The notes: generated by a model from the sequence alone, not told the origin. DNA of 45,360 nucleotides from Stenotrophomonas sp. UBA2302 (GCA_002345545.1 DDVW01000017.1:1-45360); one strand, 5' to 3'; shown: positions 26,090 through 34,811, counted from the stretch's first letter. Made by a program: numbers and translations.

Positions 26090-27541
26090 ATGCCCGGGAC
26101 ACCCACCTCCCCGTCGCCGAATACGGCCGGCCCTGCCGTGCCGCCTGTTGAAATGACCACTCCCGAACTGATTCCGCTGCCGGGCCTGCGACAAAAAGTC
26201 GCGGGCGGTGCGCGCGGCAAGCTCTACATCAAGACCCACGGTTGCCAGATGAACGAGTACGACTCGGCCAAGATGGCCGACGTACTGGCCGAGCACGAGG
26301 GCCTGGAGCTGACCGACAACCCGGAAGAAGCCGACGTGGTGCTGGTCAACACCTGCTCGATCCGCGAGAAGGCACAGGAAAAGGTGTTCAGCCAGCTCGG
26401 CCGCTGGAAGGAGCTCAAGGCCAACGGGCGCGACGTCATCATCGGCGTCGGCGGCTGCGTGGCCTCGCAGGAAGGCGAAGCCATCGTCAAGCGCGCGCCC
26501 TACGTGGACCTGGTGTTCGGCCCACAGACCCTGCACCGCCTGCCGGAGCTGATCCGCGCCCGCCGCGAGCAGAACCGGCCGCAGGTGGACATCAGCTTCC
26601 CGGAGATCGAGAAGTTCGACCGCCTGCCCGAGCCGCGCGCCGAAGGCGCCTCGGCGTTCGTGTCGATCATGGAAGGCTGTTCCAAGTACTGCTCGTTCTG
26701 CGTGGTGCCCTACACCCGCGGCACCGAGGTCAGCCGTCCGTTCGAGGACGTGCTGGTCGAATGCGCACAACTGGCGGCGCAGGGCGTGCGCGAGATCAAC
26801 CTGCTCGGCCAGAACGTCAACGCCTACCGCGGCCCGTATGGCGACGGAGAGATCGCCGACCTCGGCCTGCTGATCCGCACCCTGGCCGAGATCGACGGCA
26901 TCGGCCGCATCCGCTTCACCACCTCGCACCCGCTGGAGTTTTCCGACTCGCTGATCGACGCCTACCGCGACGTGCCCAAGCTGGCCAACTACCTGCACCT
27001 GCCGGTGCAGGCCGGCAGCGACCGCATCCTCAGCGCGATGAAGCGTGGCTACACGGCGCTGGAGTTCAAGGCCAAGATCCGCAAGCTGCGCGCGGTGCGT
27101 CCGGACATCTCGATCAGCTCGGATTTCATCGTCGGCTTCCCCGGCGAGACCGATGCCGACTTCGAGAAGACCATGAAGCTGATCGAGGACGTGGGCTTCG
27201 ACCAGAGCTTCTCCTTCATCTATTCGCGCCGCCCGGGCACCCCGGCCGCCGACCTGGAAGACACGATCACCGATGCCGAAAAGCACGCGCGGCTGTCTCG
27301 CCTGCAGGCCCACATCAACGCGCATGCCGCCGGCATCTCCCGCTCGATGGTGGGCAGCGTGCAGTCGGTGCTGGTCGAAGGCCCCTCTCGCAAGGACCCG
27401 AACGAGCTGACCGGCAAGACCGAGAACATGCGTTCGGTGAACTTCCCGGGCAATGCGCGGCTGGTCGGCCAGTTCGTCGATGTGGTCATCACCGAGGCGC
27501 TGAGCAACTCGCTGCGCGGTCGCATCGCCACCGTCGAGTAA
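26090..27541 (+). CDS. miaB: tRNA-2-methylthio-N6-dimethylallyladenosine synthase MiaB
   Basis: A 483-residue radical SAM methylthiotransferase that turns i6A37 of tRNAs into ms2i6A. The N-terminal UPF0004 domain has the auxiliary-cluster cysteines Cys52 (HGCQMN), Cys89 (NTCSIREKA) and Cys123 (GGCVA). The radical SAM site is Cys197, Cys201 and Cys204 (CSKYCSFC). A TRAM domain ends the chain (residues about 415-480). The N-terminal about 35 residues are a Pro-rich extension; an ATG at codon 22 (MTTPEL) is an alternative start. Only a weak GGA lies before the chosen ATG. A strong terminator follows. Confidence 0.97.
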   Translation: MPGTPTSPSPNTAGPAVPPVEMTTPELIPLPGLRQKVAGGARGKLYIKTHGCQMNEYDSAKMADVLAEHEGLELTDNPEEADVVLVNTCSIREKAQEKVFSQLGRWKELKANGRDVIIGVGGCVASQEGEAIVKRAPYVDLVFGPQTLHRLPELIRARREQNRPQVDISFPEIEKFDRLPEPRAEGASAFVSIMEGCSKYCSFCVVPYTRGTEVSRPFEDVLVECAQLAAQGVREINLLGQNVNAYRGPYGDGEIADLGLLIRTLAEIDGIGRIRFTTSHPLEFSDSLIDAYRDVPKLANYLHLPVQAGSDRILSAMKRGYTALEFKAKIRKLRAVRPDISISSDFIVGFPGETDADFEKTMKLIEDVGFDQSFSFIYSRRPGTPAADLEDTITDAEKHARLSRLQAHINAHAAGISRSMVGSVQSVLVEGPSRKDPNELTGKTENMRSVNFPGNARLVGQFVDVVITEALSNSLRGRIATVE

Positions 27542-27562
27542 GCGGGACCACAAGCCTGATGG

Positions 27563-27586
27563 AAAGCCCGCTTCGGCGGGCTTTTT
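27563..27586 (+). terminator. Rho-independent terminator of miaB
   Basis: A 9-bp perfect stem (AAAGCCCGC / GCGGGCTTT) with a TTCG tetraloop, ending in a T-run, starts 21 nt past the miaB stop. The stable TTCG loop makes it a classical intrinsic terminator. Confidence 0.92.
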
Positions 27587-27588
27587 CA

Positions 27589-27610
27589 TGGCGCACATCC
27601 CTGTGCGCCA
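27589..27610. repeat. Second hairpin after miaB
   Basis: A 9-bp perfect inverted repeat (TGGCGCACA / TGTGCGCCA) with a 4-nt loop directly follows the miaB terminator. No T-run follows. It may back up termination or insulate the downstream DnaA-box-like array. Confidence 0.6.
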
Positions 27611-27714
27611 CCCTGCGGGCGGCTTCGCCGTGAAAAACGACTGTCCTGCCGTTTTTTCATGGCCATTTTTTGACCACGCCGCGCAAACGCTGCTGCCGCA
27701 AGGGCCGCCGCGGC

Positions 27715-27873
27715 TTATCCACACGTTTGTGCAGCGATCATCCACACCCGCGGTGGACAAGCCGTCCGGCCATGGTGAAATTTTCACCACGCACCGGAAA
27801 ACCTTGCAGCGCAACCCCTGCGCGCGACTATCCACAGCTTCATCCCGCGCGCATCCACACCGGGCGTGGAAAA
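27715..27873. promoter_or_regulatory. Duplicated three-site array of DnaA-box-like sequences
   Basis: Six 9-mers resembling the DnaA box TTATCCACA form two modules of the same layout. Module 1: TTATCCACA (27715-27723, perfect), TCATCCACA (27738-27746), and an inverted TTGTCCACC (27752-27760). Module 2: CTATCCACA (27828-27836), GCATCCACA (27851-27859), and an inverted TTTTCCACG (27865-27873). In both, the second site starts 23 bp after the first and the inverted third lies at +37 to +45, while the spacers between them differ. The modules are 113 bp apart. The array lies between converging genes, so it is not needed as a promoter for either neighbour. The last site overlaps a hairpin (27860-27886) at the permease 3' end, which is an alternative reason for that site. 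Confidence 0.6.
27773..27789. promoter_or_regulatory. 17-bp palindrome between the two DnaA-box-like modules
   Basis: TGGTGAAATTTTCACCA is a perfect palindrome of 8-bp arms around one central base, A+T-rich in its core. It sits between the two modules. It could be a protein-binding site; no known consensus is claimed. Confidence 0.45.
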
Positions 27874-27895
27874 CCCCACAGCCCGGCTTGGGTAT

Positions 27896-28984
27896 TCAAT
27901 CCAACCGCTTGCGGAAACGCAGCACCGCACCCGTCATCATCACCGCACTGAAAGCCACCAGCGCCAGCACGTCCGGCCACAGCTCCCACAGGCTGGCACC
28001 GCGCAGCATCACGCCACGGATCAGGCGCAGGAAGTGGGTCAGCGGCAACACCTCGGCCAGCCATTGCACCGAGCGCGGCATGCCGGCGAACGGAAACATG
28101 AAACCGGACAGCAGGATCGACGGCAGGAACACGAAGAAGGTCATCTGCATCGCCTGGAACTGCGACTGCGCGCGGGTGGAGATCAGCAGCCCCAGCGTCA
28201 GGTTGGCCACGATCAGCAGCCCCGCAGCGATGAACACATCCAGCAGGCTGCCCCCCAGCGGCACCTTGAACAGGGTCGTCCCCAGCGCCAGCACCACCGC
28301 GGTCTGCAACAGGCCGATGACCACATAGGGAATGACCTTGCCCAGCATCAGCTCGACACTGGTCACCGGCGTGGCGATCAGCAGTTCCATGTTGCCGCGC
28401 TCACGCTCACGCACGATCGCCACCGCGGTGAACAGCACCATGGTCATGGTCAGGATCACCCCCACCAGCCCCGGCACGATGTTGACCGCCGAGCTGCGCT
28501 GCGGATTGTAGAAACCGACCACGCTGATCGTGCTTCCCGCCAGCGGGCTGTAACCGGTGCTGTCCAGCGGCATCCGCGCCAGCTGCATGGCCGCGCTCTG
28601 TACCGCGTTGTCACTGCCATCGACCAGGATCTGCAGCGCCTCGCGGCCCTCGGCGCGGCGGCGCTCGTAGTCCGGCGGGATGACGATGCCGATGCTGATT
28701 TCCCCGCGCCGCATCGCATCCACCAGTTGTTGCGGCGTGGGCACTTCCAGCGTGGGTGCGACCACACCGGTGGCGACGATATCGCGCACCAACATCCGCG
28801 AGGCGGAGGTGCGCGCCTGATCGGCGAACCCGGCCGACAGCTCGCGCAGATTGGTGTTGATCGCATAGCCGAACAGCAGCAGCTGCATCACCGGAATGCC
28901 GATGATCATCGCCAGGGTGATGCGGTCACGCCGCAGCTGCCGCAGCTCCTTGAGCATCACCCCGAACAGGCGCCGCAGTTTCAT
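27896..28984 (-). CDS. ABC-2 type exporter permease (YbhS/YbhR-like)
   Basis: A 362-residue inner-membrane permease of the ABC-2 type. It has one N-terminal helix (ITLAMIIGIPVMQLLLFGYAI), a large periplasmic domain of about 150 residues, and five further hydrophobic helices in the C-terminal half, the usual plan of YbhS/YbhR/YhhJ proteins. The conserved VRERERGNMELLIATPV segment follows helix 2. Its ATG overlaps the ATPase stop in ATGA. Only one permease gene is present here, whereas E. coli ybhGFSR has two, so a homodimer is likely. Substrates of this group include drugs or cations in some bacteria; none can be named here. Confidence 0.9.
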   Translation of the reverse strand: MKLRRLFGVMLKELRQLRRDRITLAMIIGIPVMQLLLFGYAINTNLRELSAGFADQARTSASRMLVRDIVATGVVAPTLEVPTPQQLVDAMRRGEISIGIVIPPDYERRRAEGREALQILVDGSDNAVQSAAMQLARMPLDSTGYSPLAGSTISVVGFYNPQRSSAVNIVPGLVGVILTMTMVLFTAVAIVRERERGNMELLIATPVTSVELMLGKVIPYVVIGLLQTAVVLALGTTLFKVPLGGSLLDVFIAAGLLIVANLTLGLLISTRAQSQFQAMQMTFFVFLPSILLSGFMFPFAGMPRSVQWLAEVLPLTHFLRLIRGVMLRGASLWELWPDVLALVAFSAVMMTGAVLRFRKRLD

Positions 28985-29958
28985 GCGCCCTCCCCGTCCA
29001 CACCGGCATGGCGCCGGGTCGCGGCGACGAATACATCCTCCAGATTGGCTGGTTGCAGCAGCAGGCGTGCCGTGATGCCGGCCATGCGCAGCGCATCGGC
29101 CAGCGCCTGCTGCGCATCGCCGGCATCCAGCAACACCCGCAGGCTGTTGCCGATCTGCGCGACGCTGATCACACCCGCGCAGGTCGCCAGCACCCGTGCC
29201 GCCTGCCGTGGCTCGGCCGCTTCCACCACCAGCGTACGCCCGGCCAGGCGGGCCGTCAGTTCGGCCGGCGTGCCATCGGCGACCAGCGCACCACGGTCGA
29301 GGATGGCGAGGCGATGACAGCGCTCGGCCTCGTCCATGTAGTGGGTGGACACCAGCAGCGTGGTGCCGGCATCGGCCAGTTCGAACAGTTTTTCCCAGAA
29401 GTCGCGGCGCGACTCCGGATCCACCGCACTGGTGGGCTCATCCAGGAACAGCAGCTCCGGCTGGTGGATCACCGCTGCCGCCAATGCCAGCCGTTGCCGT
29501 TGCCCGCCACTGAGGCTGCCGGCCAGTTGTTTCTGCCGGTCCTGGAAGCGGTATTGCACGAGCAGTTCGTCGATACGCCGCCGCGCCTGCACCCGGGACA
29601 GATCGTGCACGGCGGCGAGGAATTCCAGGTTCTCGCGCACGCCCAGGTCATCGAACAGCGAGAACTTCTGGGTCATGTAGCCGATACGGCTGCGCAGCGC
29701 CTCGGCCTGCTCGGGAATGCGCAGGCCCAGCACTTCGATCTGTCCCGCGCTGGGCGTGAGCAGGCCACACAGCATGCGGATGGTGGTGGACTTGCCCGAG
29801 CCGTTCGGGCCGAGAAAACCGTAGACGTGCTGGCGCGGCACATCCAGATCGATGCCGTCCACCGCGGTGAGCGCGCCGAACCGCTTGCCCAGCCCACGCG
29901 CACGGATGGCGATGTCATCCGATGCCGCCGGCATCGCCCCCGGATCAGCGCTCGTCAT
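28981..29958 (-). CDS. ABC exporter ATP-binding protein (YbhF-like, single domain)
   Basis: A 325-residue ABC ATPase with one nucleotide-binding domain: Walker A GPNGSGKST (50-58), Q-loop MTQKFSLF, signature LSGGQ (150-154), Walker B LLFLDEP (170-176), and the switch His in STHYMDEAERC. The C-terminal about 80 residues form the family's extra domain. E. coli YbhF fuses two such domains; this protein has only one. ATG at 29958 overlaps the end of the adaptor gene by 14 nt; ATG at 29937 with GGGGG just upstream is an equal candidate. It works with the permease and periplasmic adaptor of the same operon. Confidence 0.92.
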   Translation of the reverse strand: MTSADPGAMPAASDDIAIRARGLGKRFGALTAVDGIDLDVPRQHVYGFLGPNGSGKSTTIRMLCGLLTPSAGQIEVLGLRIPEQAEALRSRIGYMTQKFSLFDDLGVRENLEFLAAVHDLSRVQARRRIDELLVQYRFQDRQKQLAGSLSGGQRQRLALAAAVIHQPELLFLDEPTSAVDPESRRDFWEKLFELADAGTTLLVSTHYMDEAERCHRLAILDRGALVADGTPAELTARLAGRTLVVEAAEPRQAARVLATCAGVISVAQIGNSLRVLLDAGDAQQALADALRMAGITARLLLQPANLEDVFVAATRRHAGVDGEGA

Positions 29959-30901
29959 CGGCCACGACCCGCAACGGCGCACCGACCGGCAACGTGGTCG
30001 CCTCCTCGCCCAGGCTGATTTCGGCCAGATAGCTCAGGCGCTCGGCGTCCTGCCCGGTCAACGCGAAGTACGGCGTGAACACCGGTTCGCTGCGGATCAT
30101 GCGCACCCTTCCCGGGTATACCTGCGCCTGTCCCTGCAACTGCACGCGCAGGGTGTCGCCGACCTGCACGCGGTTGCGCAGCGCCTGCGGCAGGTACACG
30201 CGCGCATACGGCGTTTCTCCCACCAGCAGGACCACCAGCGGGGCGCCCGTGGCGGGCTGGTCGCCGAGCTTGTAGGGAAGACTGTCCACCCGTCCCGCGC
30301 GCGGCGCGACCAGCGCCAGCTTGTCCAGCGCTATCGACTGCGCCTCGGCGCTGGCCTGCACCGAGGCAAGCGCCGCCACGCCCTGCGCAAGCTGCTCGGA
30401 GCGGCTGCCGTGCTGCAGTTCGAGCAAGCCCGCACTGGCCTGCTGCACCTGCGCCTGCGCGCTTTGTGCGGCGGCACGGGCGCGATCCAGTTCCGAAGCC
30501 GCCACCAGTTGCCGCGCACCCAGCGGTTGCACCCGCGCGTAATAGGCCTGCGCCTGGCGCGCCTGCGCTTGCGCCGCTACCAATGTGGCGCGGGCCTGGG
30601 CGATGTCCTCCGCGCGCGGGCCATGGCGCAACTCCAGCAGGGCCGCGTCCCGTTGCGCGGCCTGCGCCTGCAGCGCCTCCAGCTGCGAGCGGGTGTGGGC
30701 CGGCTCGAGCTGCATCAACGACTCCCCTGCGGCGACCTGCTGGCCCTCGCGCACGTCGATGCGCACGATCCGCTCCGAAGCCGGTGCCGGCAGCGTCACC
30801 CGATCCCATTCCAGTGTGCCCAGTGCCTGTGGCGGCTGCCGCGTGCAGCCGGCGGCCAGCAATGCCACCACGATCGCCGCCCAGATCCGTCGATCAGCCA
30901 T
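29945..30901 (-). CDS. HlyD-family periplasmic adaptor lipoprotein (YbhG-like)
   Basis: A 318-residue membrane-fusion (adaptor) protein of an ABC exporter. The start carries a lipobox, LLAAGC with Cys19, so it is likely a lipoprotein. The short biotinyl-lipoyl half (ERIVRIDVREGQQVAAGESLMQLE) is followed by a long Ala/Gln-rich coiled-coil hairpin (about 60-190) and the returning lipoyl and beta-barrel domain (KLALVAPRAGRVDSL, ARVYLPQAL). It would link the inner-membrane permease to an outer-membrane channel encoded elsewhere. ATG at 30901 overlaps the TetR gene end by 8 nt, with GGAGC upstream. Confidence 0.9.
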   Translation of the reverse strand: MADRRIWAAIVVALLAAGCTRQPPQALGTLEWDRVTLPAPASERIVRIDVREGQQVAAGESLMQLEPAHTRSQLEALQAQAAQRDAALLELRHGPRAEDIAQARATLVAAQAQARQAQAYYARVQPLGARQLVAASELDRARAAAQSAQAQVQQASAGLLELQHGSRSEQLAQGVAALASVQASAEAQSIALDKLALVAPRAGRVDSLPYKLGDQPATGAPLVVLLVGETPYARVYLPQALRNRVQVGDTLRVQLQGQAQVYPGRVRMIRSEPVFTPYFALTGQDAERLSYLAEISLGEEATTLPVGAPLRVVADDER

Positions 30902-31619
30902 GTCCCAGCTCCAGTCCGCGCAACAACAGCGCCAGTGCGTGATGCTGCACCTCATCGGCTCCCAGTTCATCCATGCCGAACAGCTGCTGCCAGATCGGCG
31001 CACTCGCCAGCGGGAACATCGTCAATCCCACCAGTGACGCCACCAGCAGCCGCGGGTCCAGCTGCGGATTGAGCTGGCCGGCCTGCTGTGCTGCGGCAAA
31101 TCGCGCCGCCAGCACCTGCGGCAGTACCGGGCCGATGCGCTCGATCATCGCCGCACGCAGCGCGCCACCTTCGCACAGGATTTCCCGTACCCACAGCGCC
31201 GGCAGCCAGGGATGTGCCGCTACTGCGCCGGTGATGCCGCTGACGAAAGCCCCGACCTGCGCCGCGAGGTCTTCTCCGGCGTCCGCCATCGCAGCATGGA
31301 CGCCGGCCATCACCGGCCCCAGCCGCTCGGCCACCACCGCCTGCTGCAACTGCTGCCTGTCGCCGAAGTAATAGTGGACCAGCGCCGGGGTCACCCCGGC
31401 ATGGCGGGCGATATCGCGCAACGAGGTCGCCTGGATTCCCTGCCGGCTGAAACAGGCCAGCGCCGCATCCAGCAGGCGGGCACGCAGATCGACCCGGTCG
31501 GCTGCCGGACGCCGTCCCGGCGCACGCGGGCGGGAGGGCCGTGCGCCATTGCCCACGGATGCGCCCGTCGCAGCCGGCCCGCTGCCTGCACCTGCCTTTC
31601 TGGAGGTTGTTCGCGTCAT
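30894..31619 (-). CDS. TetR-family repressor (CecR-like) of the exporter operon
   Basis: A 241-residue TetR-type regulator. After a basic, Gly/Arg-rich N-terminal tail of about 50 residues comes the HTH domain (RARLLDAALACFSRQG, TSLRDIARHAGVTPALVHYYF). The C-terminal ligand domain has a WVREILCEGG segment, as in CecR-like proteins. It heads the operon TetR-HlyD-ATPase-permease, like cecR-ybhGFSR of E. coli, and a perfect palindrome lies just upstream of its start, so autorepression with an exporter-linked inducer is likely. ATG at 31619 is used; a TTG at 31643 inside the palindrome is unlikely. Confidence 0.9.
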   Translation of the reverse strand: MTRTTSRKAGAGSGPAATGASVGNGARPSRPRAPGRRPAADRVDLRARLLDAALACFSRQGIQATSLRDIARHAGVTPALVHYYFGDRQQLQQAVVAERLGPVMAGVHAAMADAGEDLAAQVGAFVSGITGAVAAHPWLPALWVREILCEGGALRAAMIERIGPVLPQVLAARFAAAQQAGQLNPQLDPRLLVASLVGLTMFPLASAPIWQQLFGMDELGADEVQHHALALLLRGLELGHG

Positions 31620-31625
31620 CGTCTG

Positions 31626-31649
31626 ATTTAATTGAACGGACAATTAAAT
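31626..31649. promoter_or_regulatory. Palindromic operator of the TetR/ABC exporter operon
   Basis: ATTTAATTG (31626-31634) and CAATTAAAT (31641-31649) form a perfect 9-bp inverted repeat with a 6-nt spacer, 7 nt upstream of the TetR start codon. It stands out as the most A+T-rich stretch in a G+C-rich surrounding. Size and position fit a TetR dimer operator. The rest of 31650-31796, upstream of phoH, shows no clear promoter. Confidence 0.75.
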
Positions 31650-31796
31650 TTCAAGTACCGGTTTTCACCTTCCGCGGGCACTGCCGCTCCGGGACCACGC
31701 CACCAGCGGCCGCGGCTGCGGGTCGATGCGACAATCACGCCACCGTTTCCCGCCCTGCGGCATTGATACCGCATCCACCGGCACCATCTTCATTCC

Positions 31797-32780
31797 ATGA
31801 CTGCAACCACTCATCGCAATTTCACCCTCGAGCCCGAAGACAACGAGCGGCTGGCCAACCTCGCCGGCCCGTTCGACGAGCACCTGCGCCAGATCGAACT
31901 CGGACTGGGCGTGGAGATCGCCAACCGCGGCCACATCTTCAGGATCAGCGGCCCCGGCAAGACCACCGGCGAGGCGGAAAAACTGCTCAAGGCCCTGTAT
32001 GCCGAAGCCGCCGATACCGTGTTCGACAACCACGCCATCCATCTGCGCCTGAACCGTGCCAACGTCGCGCATGTGACCGAACAGGCCTACGAGGCGCAGG
32101 ACGTGGCGATCAAGGTCAAGCGCGGCACCGTGCGCGGCCGCGGCACCAACCAGTCGAAGTACCTGCACCAGATCGCCACCCACGACATCAATTTCGGCAT
32201 CGGCCCGGCCGGCACCGGCAAGACCTTCCTCGCCGTGGCGATGGCGGTGGATGCGCTCAACGAGGCACGCGTGCAGCGGCTGATCCTGGTGCGCCCGGCA
32301 GTGGAGGCCGGCGAGAAGCTCGGCTTCCTGCCCGGTGACCTGAGCCAGAAGGTCGACCCCTACCTGCGCCCGCTGTACGACGCGCTGTACGAGATGCTCG
32401 GCGTGGAGAAGGTGGCCAAGCTGCTGGAGAAGAACGTCATCGAGATCGCGCCGCTGGCCTATATGCGCGGGCGCACGCTCAACGACGCCTTCGTGATCCT
32501 CGACGAAGCCCAGAACACCACCATCGAACAGATGAAGATGTTCCTGACCCGGCTGGGCTTCGGCTCGACCGCGGTGATCACCGGCGACCTCACCCAGACC
32601 GACCTGCCCAAGCACGTCAAATCCGGCCTGCGCGATGCCATCGAGGTGCTGCGCGGCGTGGAAGGCGTGAGCTTCAGCTTCTTCGAGGCCCGCGACGTGG
32701 TCCGCCATCCGCTGGTCGCGCGCATCGTCAACGCCTACGAGCACCGCGACCTGCAGCAGGTCAAACCCGGCACCGAGTAG
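31797..32780 (+). CDS. ybeZ: PhoH-like ATPase (YbeZ)
   Basis: A 327-residue PhoH-family P-loop ATPase, a partner of the endonuclease YbeY in RNA handling and ribosome maturation. An N-terminal KH-like region (about 10-85) is followed by the ATPase core with Walker A GPAGTGKT (136-143), the [17 protein letters not shown] motif near 170, Walker [10 protein letters not shown] near 230, and the sensor [10 protein letters not shown] near 260. Length and motif order match E. coli YbeZ. It begins the ybeZ-(secreted protein)-ybeY-(secreted protein)-corC block. No strong ribosome site precedes the ATG at 31797. Confidence 0.95.
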   Translation: MTATTHRNFTLEPEDNERLANLAGPFDEHLRQIELGLGVEIANRGHIFRISGPGKTTGEAEKLLKALYAEAADTVFDNHAIHLRLNRANVAHVTEQAYEAQDVAIKVKRGTVRGRGTNQSKYLHQIATHDINFGIGPAGTGKTFLAVAMAVDALNEARVQRLILVRPAVEAGEKLGFLPGDLSQKVDPYLRPLYDALYEMLGVEKVAKLLEKNVIEIAPLAYMRGRTLNDAFVILDEAQNTTIEQMKMFLTRLGFGSTAVITGDLTQTDLPKHVKSGLRDAIEVLRGVEGVSFSFFEARDVVRHPLVARIVNAYEHRDLQQVKPGTE

Positions 32781-32819
32781 GCCGTACACTCGGGACATCG
32801 CCCGCACAGAGGAGGTGCC

Positions 32820-33695
32820 ATGTCCCGGTCATATCTGCTGCTGTCCCTTGCCGCACTGATGCTGGCGACGAGCATTCCCGCCGTCGCCGCCAGGAAAGCG
32901 CCCGCCAGTCAATCGCGTCCGTATGTTGAAACCAGCTACCTGATCGCGCCAAAAAAGGTGGGCGATTTCTAGTTGGAGGGTGCCAGTTACGATGCCAACC
33001 AGAAGTACTCCGGCGCCGGCTTCCGGTACATGCTCAAGGGCCACCAGGAAACCCGCTTCGACGTATACGTCTACCCTGCCGGGCGCCTGGACCCGGCCTC
33101 GGCAGTGGACGACGGCATGAAGGGGTTCCGCTACGACATCGCGCAGGCAGTAAAACAGAACATCTACACGCAGGTGCAGGAACTGCACGACAGCCCGTTC
33201 CCGCTGTCTGGCGCAGAACCCGAAGACAGTGCCCCGGCCAACGACATCGACGCCGCCGTGATGAAAGCCATTGCCGATACCGACAGGGTCACCGGGCACA
33301 AGCTGCAGATGCGCTTCAATCTGCAGCCTCGCGACTGGCCCATGTATTCCAGTGGTTACCTTTTCTACAAGCAGCTCTACTACTTCAAACTGCGTGCCTC
33401 CGCCGCCCAGGAGCGCATCACGCAGGAGTCGTTCGACAGCCTGACCGACCTTGCCGCGCGCACCTTGATCCCCGCCCTGCAGGTGGCCAACGTCGGTGAA
33501 TGTGCCAATGCGACCATCTACCTAAACCCGGACGCCACGCCCGAACAAGGTGCTGTGGAACTGGTCCGCCAGAGCCGTCAACACCAGGGCTACAACTGCC
33601 ACTCCTCCGCCGGACAAGCCGGCATCGAACAGTCACGCAGGTCTGCCGAAGTCATCGAAATCACCTATGCAGCCGACGAATGGAAGTCGCAGTGA
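32820..33695 (+). pseudogene. Secreted protein gene interrupted by an in-frame amber codon
   Basis: I do not recognise the family. From ATG at 32820, with a strong AGAGGAGGTG upstream, the frame codes for a signal peptide (SYLLLSLAALMLATSIPAVAA, shown by its pattern over residues 4-24) and a short mature start, then meets TAG at 32970-32972 (codon 51). The same frame stays open for 240 more codons to 33695, with normal codon use and recognisable hydrophilic domain character, so this was one gene of about 291 codons. The stop may be a point mutation, a sequencing error or a site of readthrough. A TTG right after the stop has AGGTGG about 11 nt upstream, so a reinitiated product without signal peptide is conceivable. 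It lies between phoH and ybeY. Confidence 0.75.
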
Positions 33696-33752
33696 CACGC
33701 CTTGCGCGCGATACTGTGCGCCTCTGTACCGTCTTAAATGCTGGAACCCGCC

Positions 33753-34238
33753 ATGACCAAGGGCCCCACCCGTCTCGATGTCGCCGTCAGCTACGCCCTG
33801 CCCCGCGCCGGACTGCCGGCGGCAACCAGCTTCCGCAAGTGGGTGGCCGCGGCGCTGAAGAACCGCATCCGTGAAGCCGACCTCGCCATCCGCCTGGTCG
33901 ACGCCAAGGAAGGCCGTTCACTGAACCACCACTACCGTGGCAAGGACTACCCCACCAACGTACTCAGCTTCCCGGCGGAGTTGCCCGAGGGCCTGCCCGA
34001 GGAAGTGAAGTTCCCGCTGCTGGGGGATCTGGTGATCTGCGCGCCGGTGGTCGCACGCGAAGCCGGGGAACAGGGCAAGCCGCTCAACGCCCATTACGCC
34101 CACCTCACCGTCCATGGCGTGTTGCACCTGCTCGGCTGGGACCACGAAGACGACAAGGAGGCCGAGGCGATGGAACAGCTCGAGCGCGAGATCCTCGCCG
34201 AACTGGGCATCGCCGATCCCTATGCCGGTGAACGCTGA
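33753..34238 (+). CDS. ybeY: Endoribonuclease / rRNA maturation factor YbeY
   Basis: A 161-residue YbeY, a zinc endoribonuclease that acts in 16S rRNA 3'-end maturation and ribosome quality control. The metal site [11 protein letters not shown] holds His121, His125 and His131. The upstream [17 protein letters not shown] segment (58-73) and the [13 protein letters not shown] strand are typical. ATG at 33753 is preferred over one at 33738, as the family starts at this point ([10 protein letters not shown]) and GGAA lies upstream. The interrupted secreted-protein gene separates it from phoH by 57 nt. Confidence 0.95.
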   Translation: MTKGPTRLDVAVSYALPRAGLPAATSFRKWVAAALKNRIREADLAIRLVDAKEGRSLNHHYRGKDYPTNVLSFPAELPEGLPEEVKFPLLGDLVICAPVVAREAGEQGKPLNAHYAHLTVHGVLHLLGWDHEDDKEAEAMEQLEREILAELGIADPYAGER

Positions 34239-34247
34239 GCCCGCCCG

Positions 34248-34811
34248 ATGAAGCGCCTGCTGCCCTGCCTGCTGCTCGTCCTCGCCCCGCCGGCCGCCGC
34301 ATCCCCGCCGGTGGACCTGCCGGCGCTGATCGAATGCCGCCAGAGCGTGAGCGATTTCGCCGCGCTGGCGCCCATCGCCAACGACCCGCTCAAGGCGGTC
34401 GCGCTGGGCTGGCGGCCATTGCCGCAGGGCAACCTGTTCATGGCCGAATACCGGCTTCTGGAGCCGGTCACCGTGTTCGGCCACCGTTCCGACCATATCG
34501 CCATGGCCGGCGCCACCGTCGTGGCGATCCTCGACCTGCCCGATCCGCGCGTGCTGGCCACGCAACTGGAACTGGAAACCGGCTATGACGCCGAGGACAA
34601 GTTCATGGCCGGGCGCGAGCTGGTCAGCCGCGATGTGATCGACGCCAAAACCGGGGAGGCACTGATCGAATCGGTGATCCTGAGCGTTTCCAACGTCAAG
34701 TCGCACCCCGGCAAAACCCTTGCCGGCTGCACCTACAGCCTCGACATCCCGGCCGATGACGAGCTGCCGCCGGCCCCCGCAAGCAGCGTCACCGCACCGC
34801 CGCAGGCATAG
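34248..34811 (+). CDS. Exported protein of unknown function
   Basis: Not recognised. It is a 187-residue protein with a signal peptide (MKRLLPCLLLVLAPPAAA, cleavage near 19). The mature part has two Cys (IECRQ and AGCTY) that could form a disulfide, a mixed alpha/beta pattern, and a Pro/Ala-rich C-terminal tail (about 165-187). It starts 9 nt after the ybeY stop and ends 69 nt before corC, so it is probably in the same transcript. No metal or catalytic motif is evident. Confidence 0.75.
   Translation: MKRLLPCLLLVLAPPAAASPPVDLPALIECRQSVSDFAALAPIANDPLKAVALGWRPLPQGNLFMAEYRLLEPVTVFGHRSDHIAMAGATVVAILDLPDPRVLATQLELETGYDAEDKFMAGRELVSRDVIDAKTGEALIESVILSVSNVKSHPGKTLAGCTYSLDIPADDELPPAPASSVTAPPQA

Noticed and set aside
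25952..27835. Upstream extension of the lytic transglycosylase frame to 929 residues
   Set aside because: The extra part is antisense to miaB; the signal peptide at 25951 fixes the real start.
27542..27895. The DnaA-box-like region as the chromosomal origin oriC
   Set aside because: In this family the origin lies by dnaA, and no dnaA, dnaN, rpmH, or A+T-rich unwinding region is present here.
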